From Photobacterium sanguinicancri (GTDB taxonomy: Bacteria; Pseudomonadota; Gammaproteobacteria; Enterobacterales; Vibrionaceae), in contig NZ_AP024850.1 of assembly GCF_024346675.1 (NCBI RefSeq), positions 248,001-312,000 on the forward strand: DNA of 64,000 nucleotides, written 5' to 3'. The translations under genes were made by a program, and so were the position numbers. The notes beneath the pieces are model-generated. The model saw only the letters and a list, made by a program, of their open reading frames with translations, ran no database searches and was not told the DNA's origin. Position 1 is the stretch's first letter; every line of letters starts with the position of its first letter. Shown one piece after another: positions 16,534 through 28,994 of the stretch.

Positions 16534-16555
16534 GGTAAATCATGGTAGACAAAAC

Positions 16556-16912
16556 ATGAAACCGCTAGGCTTTGTATTTCGAACAGCTCCGCACGGCGTT
16601 ACTGCTGGGCGTGAAGGGCTAGATGCTGTGTTGGCGACCTCAGCCTACAGTGAAGACCTACATCTATTTTTTATTGGCGATGGTGTTTTTCAATTATTGA
16701 AAAATCAGCAGCCCAAGGCCATTCTTTCGCGCGACTATATTGCGACGTTTAAAATGTTAGCACTGTACGATATTGAGAATATATTCGTCTGTCAGCAGTC
16801 TTTAGCTGAGCGTGGAATAACAGAAGACGACATGCTGATTGATGTTTCTGTGTTATCCCCTGACGCACTTACTGAGCGTCTGCAAACCTGCCAACGTGTA
16901 CTAAGCTTTTGA
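16556..16912 (+). CDS. tusC: Sulfurtransferase complex subunit TusC
   Basis: A 118-residue DsrF-type subunit of the TusBCD complex, the usual length. The N-terminal segment KPLGFVFRTAPHGVTAGREGLDA is typical of TusC, and no catalytic cysteine is needed in this subunit. The ribosome site (GGTAGAC) is weak and the gene sits 100 bases after tusD. tusB follows after seven bases. Confidence 0.93.
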   Translation: MKPLGFVFRTAPHGVTAGREGLDAVLATSAYSEDLHLFFIGDGVFQLLKNQQPKAILSRDYIATFKMLALYDIENIFVCQQSLAERGITEDDMLIDVSVLSPDALTERLQTCQRVLSF

Positions 16913-16919
16913 GGTCGAG

Positions 16920-17210
16920 ATGCTCCATACCGTCACAACATCACCGTTTCAAACTGCTGCACTTGCCGATTGCTTACGCTATAGCAGCCAAAATGATGCA
17001 ATTTTATTGCTACAAGATGCCATTATTGCCGCAATAGATGAAAATAACTGGTGCGAAGCATTAAAAAAATCAGGGCGAAAAATTTACGTTCTTCAAGAGG
17101 ATGTAGTCGCCAGAGGTCTCGCTGGAAAAGTTGCCGAAAGCTTTGAAGTTGTTGATTATAATGGTTTTGTTTTGCTTTCTGTTAAGTGTGAAACACAAAT
17201 GAAATGGTGA
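16920..17210 (+). CDS. tusB: Sulfurtransferase complex subunit TusB
   Basis: A 96-residue DsrH-type subunit, the third part of the TusBCD sulfur relay complex. MLHTVTTSPFQT at the N-terminus and the LLLQDAIIAAI and VLQEDVVARGL segments are family hallmarks. GAGG precedes the ATG. No terminator is visible before the rpsL promoter region, so read-through into the str operon is possible. Confidence 0.93.
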   Translation: MLHTVTTSPFQTAALADCLRYSSQNDAILLLQDAIIAAIDENNWCEALKKSGRKIYVLQEDVVARGLAGKVAESFEVVDYNGFVLLSVKCETQMKW

Positions 17211-17290
17211 TAATTCTTACGCTATAACCCCACGAAAGACACGGATTGTAGATTGTTTAAGAAATGATCACCTGATTGATCGTTGGTTAG

Positions 17291-17767
<477 letters not shown>

Positions 17768-17839
17768 TGGATTCCGTTAAGTAAGGCCAAACACTCAATT
17801 TAATTATTTGAAGAAACTGCAAAGTTTTGGATAACCTGA

Positions 17840-18331
<492 letters not shown>

Positions 18332-18349
18332 TACCGCTGGTAATAATAA

Positions 18350-18379
18350 TGGCGCGACAGGCTTCTGCCTGCCGCGCCA
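18350..18379 (+). other. Intercistronic hairpin between rpsG and fusA
   Basis: TGGCGCG..GCAGGC-type arms: TGGCGCGACAGGC faces GCCTGCCGCGCCA around TTCT, with one bulged position. A TTTT follows a few bases later. It could act as a partial terminator or an RNA-stabilising structure. Confidence 0.5.
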
Positions 18380-18418
18380 ATTTTACTCTAAGGACTTCCT
18401 TAGTAAGAGGATACAATC

Positions 18419-20515
18419 GTGGCTCGTAAAACTCCTATTGAGCGCTACCGTAACATCGGTATTTGTGCTCACGTAGACGCTGGTAAAACCACTACAACAG
18501 AGCGTATCCTGTTCTACACCGGCCTATCCCATAAGATCGGTGAAGTACACGACGGCGCAGCAACCATGGACTGGATGGAGCAAGAGCAAGAGCGTGGTAT
18601 TACTATCACATCTGCTGCTACTACTACCTTCTGGCGTGGTATGGAAGGTCAATTTCCAGAGCATCGCGTTAACATCATTGACACCCCTGGACACGTTGAC
18701 TTTACTATTGAAGTAGAACGTTCTTTGCGCGTACTAGATGGTGCTGTTGTTGTATTTTGTGGCTCTTCAGGCGTTGAACCTCAGTCTGAGACTGTATGGC
18801 GTCAAGCTGATAAATATGAAGTTCCACGTATGGTTTTCGTTAACAAGATGGACCGTACTGGTGCAGACTTCCTACGTGTAGTTGACCAGATCAAAAGTCG
18901 TCTTGGCGCAAACCCTGTTCCTATTCATTTGAATATTGGTGCAGAAGAAGATTTTAAAGGCGTTGTTGACCTTATCAAGATGAAAGCAGTCAACTGGAAT
19001 GAAGATGATCAGGGTATGACATTTACCTATGAAGATATTCCAGCTGATATGCAAGACTTGGCCGAGGAATGGCGTGAAAACTTAGTAGAAGCAGCTGCAG
19101 AAGCAACTGAAGAACTAATGAATAAGTACCTGGAAGAAGGCGAATTGTCAGAATCTGAGATTAAATCAGGTTTACGCCAGCGTACTATTAACAACGAAAT
19201 CGTCCTAGCGACTTGTGGTTCTGCATTCAAGAACAAAGGTGTTCAAGCAGTACTAGACGCGGTTATCGAATTCCTACCATCACCAACGGAAGTAAAAGCT
19301 ATCCATGGTGAGGATATGGACGGTAACACTGTAGAGCGTCACTCTAGCGACGAAGAACCTTTTGCGGCTCTAGCATTCAAGATCGCAACAGACCCATTCG
19401 TTGGTAACCTTACGTTTATGCGTGTTTACTCTGGTGTTGTTAACTCAGGTGACACGGTCTATAACCCAGTTAAAGAAAAACGTGAGCGTTTTGGTCGTAT
19501 CGTACAGATGCATGCTAACAAGCGCGAAGAAGTAAAAGAAGTTCGTGCTGGTGATATTGCTGCTGCAATCGGTCTTAAGTATGCGACTACGGGTGATACC
19601 CTATGTGACCAAGATCATAAAGTGATTCTAGAGCGCATGGAGTTCCCTGAACCAGTTATTCAGATCGCGGTTGAACCGCGTTCTCAAGCGGATCAAGAGA
19701 AAATGGGTGTTGCACTAGGTAAACTAGCTGCAGAAGATCCATCTTTCCGTGTAGAAACAGACGATGAATCAGGTCAGACGTTAATTTCTGGCATGGGTGA
19801 ACTTCACCTAGATATCATCGTTGATCGTATGAAGCGTGAATTCAGCGTTGAATGTAATGTTGGTAAACCTCAAGTTTCTTATCGCGAAACTATTCGCGGT
19901 AGTACTGAAGTGGAAGGCAAGTTCATTCGACAATCTGGTGGTCGTGGTCAATACGGACATGTATGGCTAAAAATCGAACCGTCAGAGCTGGGCGAAGGCT
20001 TTGTATTCGTTGATGAAGTTGTGGGTGGCACTGTACCTAAAGAATATATTAGTTCAGTCGCTAAAGGTATCGAAGAGCAGATGAACAACGGTGTACTAGC
20101 GGGTTACCCGGTACTCGATGTGAAAGCAACGCTATTCGATGGTTCTTACCACGATGTTGATTCAAACGAAATGGCGTTTAAGATCGCAGGTTCAATGGCA
20201 TTCAGGAAAGGTGCCCTTGAGGCAAACCCTGTAATTCTTGAACCTATGATGAAAGTTGAAGTAACCACACCAGAAGACTGGATGGGTGATGTTGTTGGTG
20301 ACCTAAACCGTCGTCGCGGCATGATTGAAGGTATGGATGATGGCCCTGCTGGCCTTAAAATTATTCGTGCACAAGTGCCACTATCTGTGATGTTTGGTTA
20401 CGCAACTGACTTACGTTCTGCAACACAAGGTCGTGCATCTTATTCAATGGAATTTAGCGAATACGCTGAAGTACCAAAGAATGTTGCTGATAGTATTATT
20501 GCAGATCGCACGTAA
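18419..20515 (+). CDS. fusA: Translation elongation factor G
   Basis: 698 residues starting with GTG after AAGAGG. The G domain has AHVDAGKTT, the DTPGHVDF G3 motif and NKMDR G4; domains II-V follow in the standard order. It drives GTP-dependent translocation on the ribosome and, with RRF, recycling. Length is in the normal bacterial range. It lies in the canonical rpsG-fusA-tuf order. Confidence 0.98.
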   Translation: MARKTPIERYRNIGICAHVDAGKTTTTERILFYTGLSHKIGEVHDGAATMDWMEQEQERGITITSAATTTFWRGMEGQFPEHRVNIIDTPGHVDFTIEVERSLRVLDGAVVVFCGSSGVEPQSETVWRQADKYEVPRMVFVNKMDRTGADFLRVVDQIKSRLGANPVPIHLNIGAEEDFKGVVDLIKMKAVNWNEDDQGMTFTYEDIPADMQDLAEEWRENLVEAAAEATEELMNKYLEEGELSESEIKSGLRQRTINNEIVLATCGSAFKNKGVQAVLDAVIEFLPSPTEVKAIHGEDMDGNTVERHSSDEEPFAALAFKIATDPFVGNLTFMRVYSGVVNSGDTVYNPVKEKRERFGRIVQMHANKREEVKEVRAGDIAAAIGLKYATTGDTLCDQDHKVILERMEFPEPVIQIAVEPRSQADQEKMGVALGKLAAEDPSFRVETDDESGQTLISGMGELHLDIIVDRMKREFSVECNVGKPQVSYRETIRGSTEVEGKFIRQSGGRGQYGHVWLKIEPSELGEGFVFVDEVVGGTVPKEYISSVAKGIEEQMNNGVLAGYPVLDVKATLFDGSYHDVDSNEMAFKIAGSMAFRKGALEANPVILEPMMKVEVTTPEDWMGDVVGDLNRRRGMIEGMDDGPAGLKIIRAQVPLSVMFGYATDLRSATQGRASYSMEFSEYAEVPKNVADSIIADRT

Positions 20516-20523
20516 TTGATATT

Positions 20524-20589
20524 GCGTCAACGTTCGTTGGCGCATAAAATACAAACTTCGGACGCGCTCCCTAACCTAGTAGGGGGCGC
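20524..20589 (+). other. Two hairpins between fusA and tuf
   Basis: GCGTCAAC/GTTGGCGC (20524-20543) and GCGCTCCCT/AGGGGGCGC (20564-20589) are successive stems in the 99-base fusA-tuf gap. Neither is followed by a strong T run. They may modulate tuf mRNA stability or partial termination. Confidence 0.45.
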
Positions 20590-20614
20590 ATCTTAACTAG
20601 GAAGGAACACGATT

Positions 20615-21799
20615 GTGTCTAAAGAAAAATTTGAACGCGTAAAACCGCACGTTAACGTTGGTACTATCGGCCACGTCGATCACGGTAAAACAACTCTAAC
20701 AGCTGCTATCTGTACTACACTTGCAAAAGTGTACGGTGGTGTTGCTAAAGATTTCGCATCTATCGATAACGCTCCTGAAGAGCGCGAGCGCGGTATCACA
20801 ATCTCAACTTCTCACGTTGAGTACGATACTCCAAGCCGTCACTATGCACACGTTGACTGTCCTGGACACGCCGATTACGTTAAAAACATGATCACTGGTG
20901 CTGCTCAAATGGACGGCGGTATCCTAGTTGTTGCTGCAACTGATGGCCCTATGCCACAGACGCGTGAGCACATCCTTCTTGGTCGTCAAGTTGGTATCCC
21001 TTACATCATCGTATTCATGAACAAATGTGACATGGTTGATGATGAAGAGCTACTAGAACTAGTAGAAATGGAAGTTCGTGAACTTCTTTCTGAATACGAA
21101 TTCCCTGGCGATGATTGCCCAGTAATCATGGGTTCTGCTCTTGGCGCTCTAAACGGCGAACAACAGTGGGAAGACAAGATTGTTGAGCTTGCAGAAGCAC
21201 TAGATTCTTACATCCCAGAACCAGAGCGTGCTATCGATCTACCGTTCATCCTTCCAATCGAAGATGTATTCTCAATCCAAGGCCGTGGTACTGTTGTAAC
21301 TGGTCGTGTTGAGCAAGGTATCATCACTGTAGGTGACGAAGTAGCTATCATCGGTATCAAAGACACGACTACAACTACTTGTACTGGTGTTGAGATGTTC
21401 CGTAAACTTCTTGACGAAGGCCGTGCTGGTGAGAACGTTGGTGTTCTTCTACGTGGTACTAAGCGTGATGAAGTTGAACGTGGTCAAGTTCTAGCTAAGC
21501 CTGGTTCAATCACTCCACACACTACTTTCACTTCAGAAATCTATGTTCTTTCTAAAGATGAAGGCGGTCGTCACACTCCTTTCTTCAAAGGTTACCGTCC
21601 ACAGTTCTACTTCCGTACAACTGACGTAACAGGTACTATCGAGCTACCTGAAGGCGTAGAAATGGTAATGCCTGGTGATAACATCTCTATGACTGTTACT
21701 CTAATCGCACCTATCGCGATGGATGAAGGTCTACGTTTTGCTATCCGTGAAGGTGGCCGTACAGTTGGTGCTGGTGTTGTTGCAACTATCGTTGCTTAA
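20615..21799 (+). CDS. tuf: Translation elongation factor Tu
   Basis: 394 residues starting with GTG after AGGAAGG. It carries aminoacyl-tRNA to the ribosome as a GTP complex. GHVDHGKTT (G1), DCPGHADYV (G3) and NKCD (G4) are intact, and domains II and III are complete. Codon use is strongly biased, as expected for a highly expressed gene. Last gene of the str operon; a strong terminator follows. A second tuf copy probably exists elsewhere in the genome, as in most gamma-proteobacteria. Confidence 0.98.
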   Translation: MSKEKFERVKPHVNVGTIGHVDHGKTTLTAAICTTLAKVYGGVAKDFASIDNAPEERERGITISTSHVEYDTPSRHYAHVDCPGHADYVKNMITGAAQMDGGILVVAATDGPMPQTREHILLGRQVGIPYIIVFMNKCDMVDDEELLELVEMEVRELLSEYEFPGDDCPVIMGSALGALNGEQQWEDKIVELAEALDSYIPEPERAIDLPFILPIEDVFSIQGRGTVVTGRVEQGIITVGDEVAIIGIKDTTTTTCTGVEMFRKLLDEGRAGENVGVLLRGTKRDEVERGQVLAKPGSITPHTTFTSEIYVLSKDEGGRHTPFFKGYRPQFYFRTTDVTGTIELPEGVEMVMPGDNISMTVTLIAPIAMDEGLRFAIREGGRTVGAGVVATIVA

Positions 21800-21825
21800 T
21801 AGCAATTAGTGCATAACTAAGTACT

Positions 21826-21852
21826 AAAAAGGGAGCTTCGGCTCCCTTTTTT
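21826..21852 (+). terminator. Rho-independent terminator of the str operon
   Basis: The stem AAAAAGGGAGC / GCTCCCTTTTTT has a TTCG tetraloop, 27 bases after the tuf stop. Confidence 0.92.
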
Positions 21853-21961
21853 AATGCCTGCAGTTTCACTGGCTAACTATTTAAATTTTATACTTATACT
21901 TTTCCTCCCCACATATCCCTTATTGATAGCTAAATCATCTAATAAATACCTCACCATAAGT

Positions 21962-21980
21962 GGTAATGAAAACCGTTCTT
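21962..21980. promoter_or_regulatory. Possible Fur box upstream of bfd
   Basis: The 19 bases from 21962 match the GATAATGATAATCATTATC consensus at about 12 positions. Location 40 bases upstream of bfd makes iron control plausible, but the match is modest. Confidence 0.3.
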
Positions 21981-22020
21981 GTTTATATTTACTTTTAAAT
22001 AAGTAATCAGTGAGTCGATC

Positions 22021-22209
22021 ATGTACGTGTGTTTATGCCATGCAATATCCGATAAGAAGATCATGAAGTTAACGATGGAACATAATCTGACTGATATTCG
22101 CGGCATTCGAGATATCACACCGCTAGGCTCACAATGCGGTAAATGTATTCGGCAAGCTAAGGTCATTATCGAACAGACGATTATCTCTAAGTACCAAAAA
22201 GCCAGTTAA
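22021..22209 (+). CDS. bfd: Bacterioferritin-associated ferredoxin Bfd
   Basis: A 62-residue [2Fe-2S] protein with four cysteines, Cys4 and Cys6 in YVCLCH and Cys39 and Cys42 in CGKC, all in the Bfd arrangement. Bfd docks on bacterioferritin and passes electrons through heme to mobilise stored iron. It lies directly upstream of bfr, its partner, as in E. coli, and may be under iron control. Confidence 0.95.
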   Translation: MYVCLCHAISDKKIMKLTMEHNLTDIRGIRDITPLGSQCGKCIRQAKVIIEQTIISKYQKAS

Positions 22210-22292
22210 TTACGCCTTTTTCATCATGGGCTTTTTTGACACTCTTCGATTCGGTTCTATTCTTTTATGAACTGACAGAGGAGCGTTACTGC

Positions 22293-22769
22293 ATGAAAGC
22301 TGATCCGAAAATTATCCAACACCTCAATAAAATACTCGGTAACGAGCTCGTTGCCATTAATCAGTATTTTCTTCATGCCAGGATGTATAAGGACTGGGGG
22401 CTGAAGCACCTCGCCGATAAGGAATATCATGAATCTATCGACGAGATGAAGCATGCCGATCACCTAATAGAGCGGATCTTGTTCCTTGAAGGTCTTCCGA
22501 ATTTGCAAGATTTGGGCAAATTGAACATAGGTGAAGATACCCAAGAAATGATTGAGTGTGACTTGGCTTTAGAGATGGCTGCAATTCCAGATTTACGTAA
22601 TGCTATCGAATACGCGGAAGGAGTAAGGGATTATGTCTCTCGGGATTTATTCCAAGACATCCTTGAAGACGAGGAAGAACATGTTGATTGGCTCGAAACA
22701 CAATTAGGCTTGATAGATAAGGTTGGGATTGCCAATTATAATCAAGCGCAAATAGTCGATGATGATTGA
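22293..22769 (+). CDS. bfr: Bacterioferritin
   Basis: 158 residues, the E. coli length. A 24-subunit cage that oxidises and stores iron. All ferroxidase ligands are present: Glu18, Glu51, His54, Glu94, Glu127 and His130; the heme ligand Met52 is also present, so this is a heme-binding Bfr and not a heme-free ferritin. GAGGAG precedes the ATG at 22293; the open frame back to 22236 is not needed. Its electron donor Bfd is encoded 83 bases upstream. Confidence 0.97.
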   Translation: MKADPKIIQHLNKILGNELVAINQYFLHARMYKDWGLKHLADKEYHESIDEMKHADHLIERILFLEGLPNLQDLGKLNIGEDTQEMIECDLALEMAAIPDLRNAIEYAEGVRDYVSRDLFQDILEDEEEHVDWLETQLGLIDKVGIANYNQAQIVDDD

Positions 22770-22824
22770 GCTGTCGTAAATGTGGTTTCTTTAGCACCAT
22801 AATCAATCACTGTTTGACGTATAT

Positions 22825-22851
22825 AAAAGAGGGCCATTGCTCTCTTTTTTG
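22825..22851 (+). terminator. Terminator downstream of bfr
   Basis: AAAAGAG and CTCTTTTTT flank an eight- to nine-base loop, followed by a T-rich tract, about 55 bases after the bfr stop. Confidence 0.65.
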
Positions 22852-22923
22852 CTTTTTTGGATAAAGAAAATAAGCATGATATTTGAGGCTTTAACCTCCT
22901 TATGATTAATTTTCACACAAGGG

Positions 22924-22951
22924 TTGCGTTCTAAAATGTGATCTGTATAAT
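22924..22951 (+). promoter_or_regulatory. Promoter of the S10 operon
   Basis: TTGCGT (22924-22929), 16 bases, TATAAT (22946-22951). It lies 240 bases upstream of rpsJ, which leaves room for a long regulatory leader as in E. coli. Confidence 0.7.
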
Positions 22952-22957
22952 GCATCG

Positions 22958-23502
<545 letters not shown>

Positions 23503-23516
23503 GGGGAGATAAGAGA

Positions 23517-24146
23517 ATGATTGGTCTAATCGGTCGTAAAGTGGGCATGACCCGCATCTTTACCGAAGAAGGCGTTTCTATTCCAGTAACAGTGGTTGAA
23601 GTTGAAAACAACCGTGTAACTCAAGTTAAATCTCTTGAGTCAGACGGTTACAACGCAATCCAAGTAACTGCTGGAACTAAGAAAGCTAGCCGTGTTAATA
23701 AGCCAGAAGCAGGTCACTTTGCGAAAGCAGGTGTTGAAGCTGGTCGCGGTCTTTGGGAATTCCGTCTAGATAGTGGTGAAGAGTTTGCAGTTGGCGCTGA
23801 GCTAAACGTAGAACTGTTCAACGAAATTAAAAAAGTAGACGTTACTGGTACATCTAAAGGTAAAGGTTTCCAAGGTGCTATTAAGCGCTGGAACTTCTCT
23901 ACTCAAGATATGACCCATGGTAACTCCTTGTCTCACCGTGCTCCGGGTTCAATTGGCCAATGTCAAACTCCAGGTCGCGTATTTAAAGGCAAGAAAATGG
24001 CTGGTCACATGGGAGCTGAGCGTGTAACGACTCAAAACCTAGAGATCGTACGTGTTGACGCTGAGCGCAATCTGCTTCTTATTAAAGGTGCAGTACCAGG
24101 TGCTACAGGCGGTAACGTGATCGTAAAACCAGCTGTTAAAGCGTAA
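23517..24146 (+). CDS. rplC: Ribosomal protein L3
   Basis: 209 residues, the E. coli length. An early-assembly 50S protein close to the peptidyl-transferase centre. The loop segment around [16 protein letters not shown], which carries the glutamine methylated by PrmB in E. coli, is present. GGGGAGA ribosome site; 14 bases after rpsJ. Confidence 0.98.
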   Translation: MIGLIGRKVGMTRIFTEEGVSIPVTVVEVENNRVTQVKSLESDGYNAIQVTAGTKKASRVNKPEAGHFAKAGVEAGRGLWEFRLDSGEEFAVGAELNVELFNEIKKVDVTGTSKGKGFQGAIKRWNFSTQDMTHGNSLSHRAPGSIGQCQTPGRVFKGKKMAGHMGAERVTTQNLEIVRVDAERNLLLIKGAVPGATGGNVIVKPAVKA

Positions 24147-24162
24147 CGTCGAGGAGTTAGTA

Positions 24163-24765
24163 ATGGAATTGGTAGTCAAAGGCGCAGACGCGCTAACTGT
24201 CTCCGAAACTACTTTTGGGCGTGACTTCAATGAAGCGCTTGTACACCAAGTAGTTGTTGCTTTTGCAGCAGGTGCTCGTCAAGGTACACGCGCTCAGAAG
24301 ACTCGTTCTGACGTTTCTGGTGGTGGTGCTAAACCATGGCGCCAGAAAGGTACAGGTCGCGCTCGAGCTGGTACAATCCGTAGCCCAATTTGGCGCTCGG
24401 GTGGTGTAACTTTTGCTGCACGTCCACAGGACCACAGCCAAAAAGTTAACAAAAAAATGTACCGTGGTGCTATGAAGAGCATTCTTTCTGAGCTAGTTCG
24501 TCAAGAGCGTTTAATCGTTGTTGATGAGTTCTCTCTAGAAGCACCAAAGACAAAGGCACTAGTTGCTAAGCTTAATGAGCTTGAGCTAACTGATGCACTG
24601 ATCGTAACTGGCGAATTAGATGAGAATCTATTCCTTGCAGCACGTAACCTATACAAAGTAGACGTACGTGACGCAGCGGCAATCGACCCAGTTAGCTTGA
24701 TCGCTTTCGATAAAGTTGTGATGACTGCAGCAGCAGTTAAAGCAGTTGAGGAGATGCTAGCATGA
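24163..24765 (+). CDS. rplD: Ribosomal protein L4
   Basis: 200 residues (201 in E. coli). It lines the 50S exit tunnel with its extended loop ([18 protein letters not shown]) and in E. coli is the autogenous regulator of the S10 operon. Overlaps rplW by four bases (ATGA). Confidence 0.98.
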   Translation: MELVVKGADALTVSETTFGRDFNEALVHQVVVAFAAGARQGTRAQKTRSDVSGGGAKPWRQKGTGRARAGTIRSPIWRSGGVTFAARPQDHSQKVNKKMYRGAMKSILSELVRQERLIVVDEFSLEAPKTKALVAKLNELELTDALIVTGELDENLFLAARNLYKVDVRDAAAIDPVSLIAFDKVVMTAAAVKAVEEMLA

Positions 24766-25064
24766 TCACTGAAGAGCGTATTTTAAAAGTTCTACGTGCT
24801 CCGCACATCTCTGAAAAAGCTACAATGGCAGCTGAAAATGCGAACACTATCGTATTTAAAGTAGCTATGACAGCAACGAAGAAAGAGATTAAAGCAGCAG
24901 TTGAAAAACTGTTCGAAGTTGAAGTTAAGTCTGTTAATACTCTTATCACTAAGGGTAAGACCAAACGTCAAGGTATGCGCCAAGGCCGTCGTTCAGACGT
25001 GAAGAAAGCGTACGTTATCTTGAAAGAAGGTCAAGACATCGACTTCGCTGGTAGTGCAGAGTAA
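24762..25064 (+). CDS. rplW: Ribosomal protein L23
   Basis: 100 residues, the E. coli length. It sits at the exit-tunnel mouth and is the docking site for trigger factor and SRP. The [15 protein letters not shown] opening and the [14 protein letters not shown] segment are typical. Its start overlaps rplD. Confidence 0.98.
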   Translation: MITEERILKVLRAPHISEKATMAAENANTIVFKVAMTATKKEIKAAVEKLFEVEVKSVNTLITKGKTKRQGMRQGRRSDVKKAYVILKEGQDIDFAGSAE

Positions 25065-25082
25065 GACTAGGAGCTAAGAAGA

Positions 25083-25907
25083 ATGGCTATTGTTAAATGT
25101 AAGCCGACTTCCCCGGGTCGTCGCCACGTAGTTAAAGTGGTTAACTCTGACCTGCATAAGGGTAAGCCGTACGCACCACTACTAGAGAAAAACTCTAAGT
25201 CTGGTGGTCGTAACAATAACGGTCGTATCACAGTACGTCACATCGGTGGTGGTAATAAACAACATTACCGTCTAATCGACTTTAAACGTACTAAAGATGG
25301 TATCCCAGCTAAAGTAGAGCGTTTGGAATATGATCCAAACCGTAGCGCAAACATCGCGCTAGTACTTTATGCTGACGGTGAACGCCGTTACATCATCGCG
25401 CCAAAAGGCATCCAAGCTGGTGATTCAATCCAGTCTGGCGTAGATGCTGCGATCAAAGTTGGTAACACGTTACCAATGCGCAACATCCCAGTAGGTTCAA
25501 CAATTCACTGTGTTGAACTTAAGCCTGGTAAAGGTGCTCAGCTGGCTCGTTCAGCTGGTGCATACGCTCAGATCATTGCACGTACAGGCACATATGTGAC
25601 TCTACGTCTACGTTCTGGTGAAATGCGTAAAGTTCTTGCTGAAGGTCGTGCGACTCTAGGTGAAGTTGGTAATGCAGAACACATGCTACGTGAGCTAGGT
25701 AAAGCTGGTGCTTCACGCTGGCGCGGTGTTCGCCCAACTGTACGTGGTGTTGTAATGAACCCAGTGGATCACCCACACGGTGGTGGTGAAGGTCGTACAT
25801 CAGGCGGTCGTCACCCAGTATCACCTTGGGGTGTTCCAACTAAGGGTTTCAAAACTCGTAAGAACAAACGTACCGACAAGTACATCGTACGTCGTCGTAA
25901 CAAGTAA
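25083..25907 (+). CDS. rplB: Ribosomal protein L2
   Basis: 274 residues (273 in E. coli). Core 50S protein needed for subunit association and peptidyl transferase. The C-terminal [20 protein letters not shown] segment with the conserved histidine is intact. Confidence 0.98.
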   Translation: MAIVKCKPTSPGRRHVVKVVNSDLHKGKPYAPLLEKNSKSGGRNNNGRITVRHIGGGNKQHYRLIDFKRTKDGIPAKVERLEYDPNRSANIALVLYADGERRYIIAPKGIQAGDSIQSGVDAAIKVGNTLPMRNIPVGSTIHCVELKPGKGAQLARSAGAYAQIIARTGTYVTLRLRSGEMRKVLAEGRATLGEVGNAEHMLRELGKAGASRWRGVRPTVRGVVMNPVDHPHGGGEGRTSGGRHPVSPWGVPTKGFKTRKNKRTDKYIVRRRNK

Positions 25908-25925
25908 TTATAAAGAGGATACGCC

Positions 25926-26204
25926 ATGCCACGTTCTCTCAAGAAAGGTCCATTTATTGACCTACACTTGCTGAAGAAGGTAGAGAAAGCGTTGGAAAGC
26001 GGTGACAAGAAGCCTGTAAAGACTTGGTCCCGTCGCTCAATGATCATTCCACAAATGATCGGTTTGACCATCGCTGTCCATAATGGTCGTCAGCACGTTC
26101 CTGTTTTCGTTTCTGAAGAAATGATCGGTCACAAGCTAGGCGAATTTGCACCAACACGTACTTACCGCGGTCACGCTGCGGATAAGAAAGCTAAAAAGCG
26201 CTAA
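25926..26204 (+). CDS. rpsS: Ribosomal protein S19
   Basis: 92 residues, the E. coli length. A 30S head protein that, with S13, bridges to the 50[19 protein letters not shown] and the closing [14 protein letters not shown] are typical. Confidence 0.98.
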   Translation: MPRSLKKGPFIDLHLLKKVEKALESGDKKPVKTWSRRSMIIPQMIGLTIAVHNGRQHVPVFVSEEMIGHKLGEFAPTRTYRGHAADKKAKKR

Positions 26205-26214
26205 GGAGTAAGTA

Positions 26215-26547
26215 ATGGAAGCTATCGCTAAACATCGCTTTGCTCGCATTTCGCCGCAAAAAGCTCGTTTGGTTGCAGATCAACTGCGCGGTAAGCCAGT
26301 TGACCAAGCTCTAGAAATTCTTCAGTTCAGCAACAAGAAAGCTGCTGACCTGATCAAGAAAGTTCTAGAATCAGCTATCGCTAACGCAGAACACAACGAA
26401 GGCGCAGACATTGATGATCTTAATGTTGCTAAGATTTTCGTTGATGAAGGTCCTATCATGAAGCGTATTATGCCTCGTGCTAAAGGCCGTGCCGATCGCA
26501 TCTTGAAGCGTTCTAGCCACATCACTGTTGTTGTAGCAGACCGCTAA
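26215..26547 (+). CDS. rplV: Ribosomal protein L22
   Basis: 110 residues, the E. coli length. Its beta-hairpin reaches into the exit tunnel; the hairpin segment (around [16 protein letters not shown]) has no deletion of the kind that gives macrolide resistance in E. coli. RBS AAGGAG. Confidence 0.98.
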   Translation: MEAIAKHRFARISPQKARLVADQLRGKPVDQALEILQFSNKKAADLIKKVLESAIANAEHNEGADIDDLNVAKIFVDEGPIMKRIMPRAKGRADRILKRSSHITVVVADR

Positions 26548-26566
26548 GAGACTAGGAGAGAAAGCA

Positions 26567-27256
26567 ATGGGTCAGAAAGTACATCCTAATGGTATTCGTC
26601 TAGGCATTTGTAAGCCTTGGAATACCACTTGGTTTGCTAACAGCCAAGAGTTCGCTGACAACCTAGACGGCGACTTCAAGGTACGTCAGTTTCTTACAAA
26701 AGAACTGAAAAAAGCATCTTTATCACGCATCGTTATCGAGCGTCCTGCTAAGAGCATCCGTGTGACTATTCACACTGCTCGTCCAGGCGTAGTAATCGGT
26801 AAGAAAGGCGAAGATGTAGAAAAACTACGCGCTGCAGTAGCTAAGATCGCGGGCGTTCCAGCTCAGATCAATATCTCTGAAGTACGTAAGCCAGAGCTAG
26901 ACGGTCAATTAGTTGCAGACAGCATCGCGTCTCAACTAGAACGTCGTGTTATGTTCCGTCGCGCTATGAAGCGTGCAGTTCAAAACGCTATGCGTCTTGG
27001 CGCTAAGGGTATCAAAGTTGAAGTAAGTGGTCGTCTAGGCGGCGCTGAAATCGCACGTACTGAGTGGTACCGTGAAGGCCGTGTGCCTCTACACACTCTT
27101 CGTGCTGACATTGATTACGCAACTTCTTCGGCTCACACCCAATACGGTGTAATTGGCGTTAAAGTTTGGATCTTCAAAGGTGAAGTTCTAGGCGGCATGC
27201 CAGTTGAAGAGCCTAAGGCTGACAAGCCTAAGAAGCAGCGCAAAAGCCGTAAATAA
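26567..27256 (+). CDS. rpsC: Ribosomal protein S3
   Basis: 229 residues (233 in E. coli; the C-terminus is a little shorter). It forms part of the mRNA entry channel. The KH domain has [14 protein letters not shown], and the C-terminal domain has [20 protein letters not shown]. Confidence 0.98.
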   Translation: MGQKVHPNGIRLGICKPWNTTWFANSQEFADNLDGDFKVRQFLTKELKKASLSRIVIERPAKSIRVTIHTARPGVVIGKKGEDVEKLRAAVAKIAGVPAQINISEVRKPELDGQLVADSIASQLERRVMFRRAMKRAVQNAMRLGAKGIKVEVSGRLGGAEIARTEWYREGRVPLHTLRADIDYATSSAHTQYGVIGVKVWIFKGEVLGGMPVEEPKADKPKKQRKSRK

Positions 27257-27267
27257 GGAGTTTATTG

Positions 27268-27678
27268 ATGCTGCAACCTAAACGCACTAAATTCCGCAAG
27301 ACTTTTAAAGGTCGTAACCGCGGTTTAGCGAACGGTACTGACGTAAGCTTCGGTACATTTGGTCTTAAAGCTGTTGGTCGTGGTCGTTTGACTGCTCGCC
27401 AAATTGAAGCTGCTCGTCGTGCTATGACTCGTCATATCAAACGTCAAGGCCAGATCTGGATTCGTGTTTTCCCAGACAAACCTATTACATCTAAGCCTCT
27501 TGAAGTTCGTCAAGGTAAAGGTAAAGGTAACGTAGAATACTGGGTTGCTCAAATTCAACCAGGTAAAGTTCTATATGAAATGGATGGTGTTTCTGAAGAT
27601 CTAGCTCGTGAAGCTTTTAAACTTGCTGCACGTAAGCTACCAATCAAGACAACATTTGTAACTAAGGCGGTGATGTGA
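27268..27678 (+). CDS. rplP: Ribosomal protein L16
   Basis: 136 residues from the ATG at 27268, the E. coli length; an in-frame TTG at 27265 is an alternative of no weight because AAGGAG is seven bases ahead of the ATG. L16 shapes the A-site tRNA pocket of the 50S. Its stop overlaps the rpmC start (TGATG). Confidence 0.98.
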   Translation: MLQPKRTKFRKTFKGRNRGLANGTDVSFGTFGLKAVGRGRLTARQIEAARRAMTRHIKRQGQIWIRVFPDKPITSKPLEVRQGKGKGNVEYWVAQIQPGKVLYEMDGVSEDLAREAFKLAARKLPIKTTFVTKAVM

Positions 27679-27869
27679 TGAACGCACAAGATCTGCGCGC
27701 GAAAAGCGTTGAAGAACTTAATGCTGAGCTTGTTGGCCTGCTACGTGAACAGTTTAACTTGCGCATGCAAGCTGCGACTGGTCAACTACAGCAGACTCAC
27801 ACTCTAAAAGCTGTACGTCGCGATATCGCACGTGTTAAAACCGTTCTGACTGAAAAGGCTGGCGCATAA
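27678..27869 (+). CDS. rpmC: Ribosomal protein L29
   Basis: 63 residues from the ATG at 27678, the E. coli length. An all-helical 50S protein near the exit tunnel. The start shares a base with the rplP stop, and the stop shares a base with the rpsQ start, so the three genes are translationally coupled. Confidence 0.97.
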   Translation: MNAQDLRAKSVEELNAELVGLLREQFNLRMQAATGQLQQTHTLKAVRRDIARVKTVLTEKAGA

Positions 27870-28120
27870 TGAGCGAAATTCGTACTCAGCTTGGTCGTGT
27901 TGTTAGCGACAAAGGCGATAAGTCTATTGTTGTTGCAATCGAGCGTAAAGTGAAGCACCCGATCTACGGTAAGTACATCACGCGCACGACTAAACTTCAC
28001 GCACATGACGAAAACAACGAGTGTGGCCTAGGCGATACTGTTGAAGTTCGTGAGTGTCGTCCAATGTCTAAGACTAAGTCTTGGTCACTGGTACGTGTAG
28101 TTGAAAAAGCTCGCGGTTAA
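27869..28120 (+). CDS. rpsQ: Ribosomal protein S17
   Basis: 83 residues (84 in E. coli). A primary 16S-binding protein with an OB fold; [22 protein letters not shown] is typical. Last gene of the S10 operon; a terminator follows. Confidence 0.98.
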   Translation: MSEIRTQLGRVVSDKGDKSIVVAIERKVKHPIYGKYITRTTKLHAHDENNECGLGDTVEVRECRPMSKTKSWSLVRVVEKARG

Positions 28121-28143
28121 GCGAACTTAGCAACTAACTAAAC

Positions 28144-28180
28144 AAACGGCCCTGAGAAAGTTTGGGGTCGTTTATTTTTT
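28144..28180 (+). terminator. Terminator between the S10 and spc operons
   Basis: AAACGGCCC pairs with GGGGTCGTTT (one G-U pair) around a short A/T-rich loop, followed by ATTTTTT. It lies 24 bases after rpsQ. The 100 bases beyond it should hold the spc promoter; a TTATCAT near 28206 could be its -10, without a clear -35. Confidence 0.75.
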
Positions 28181-28283
28181 GTCTACCCATCGGTCGAAAA
28201 TGGTGTTATCATTCGCCGCCTTTGAAGAAAAGGCATATCGATCCGAAAGGGTTTAGATGTTTTAAAATAAGCGGAGCACTAAC

Positions 28284-28655
28284 ATGATCCAAATGCAAAG
28301 TACGCTTGAAGCAGCCGATAACTCCGGCGCTCGTCGCGTAATGTGTATTAAGGTTCTGGGTGGTTCTCACCGTCGCTATGCACATATCGGTGACATCATC
28401 AAAGTTACTGTGAAGGAAGCAATTCCTCGCGGTAAAGTTAAGAAAGGTGATGTTCTGAAGGCGGTGGTTGTACGCACCCGTAAAGGCGTTCGTCGTCCAG
28501 ACGGCTCTGTCATTCGCTTTGACCGTAATGCTTGCGTACTGTTGAACGACACAAGTGAGCAACCAATCGGTACTCGTATTTTTGGCCCTGTGACGCGTGA
28601 ACTTCGTAACTCGAAATTCATGAAAATTGTGTCACTAGCGCCTGAAGTACTGTAA
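28284..28655 (+). CDS. rplN: Ribosomal protein L14
   Basis: 123 residues, the E. coli length. A 50S interface protein that forms bridge B8 and binds the RsfS silencing factor. [19 protein letters not shown] opens the protein. First gene of the spc operon, with 160 bases upstream. Confidence 0.98.
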   Translation: MIQMQSTLEAADNSGARRVMCIKVLGGSHRRYAHIGDIIKVTVKEAIPRGKVKKGDVLKAVVVRTRKGVRRPDGSVIRFDRNACVLLNDTSEQPIGTRIFGPVTRELRNSKFMKIVSLAPEVL

Positions 28656-28667
28656 GGAGCGATCAAA

Positions 28668-28979
28668 ATGGCAGCAAAAATCCGTCGTAACGACGAAATT
28701 ATCGTTCTTGTTGGTAAAGATAAAGGCAAGAAAGGTAAGGTAACTAAGGTTTTAGCAACCGGTAAAGTTATCGTTGAAGGTATCAACATGGTTAAGAAAC
28801 ACCAGAAGCCTGTACCGGCAATGGGTGTTCAAGGCGGCATCGTAGAGCAAGAAGCTGCGATTGACGTATCAAATGTTGCTATCGTTAACGGTCAAGGTAA
28901 TGCGGACCGTGTAGGCTTCCGATTTGAAGACGACAAAAAAGTTCGTTTCTTTAAGTCGACTGGCGAAACTATCAAGTAA
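28668..28979 (+). CDS. rplX: Ribosomal protein L24
   Basis: 103 residues (104 in E. coli). Assembly-initiator protein of the 50S, with a KOW motif around [28 protein letters not shown]. Confidence 0.98.
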   Translation: MAAKIRRNDEIIVLVGKDKGKKGKVTKVLATGKVIVEGINMVKKHQKPVPAMGVQGGIVEQEAAIDVSNVAIVNGQGNADRVGFRFEDDKKVRFFKSTGETIK

Positions 28980-28994
28980 GTTTGGAGTAGTACT

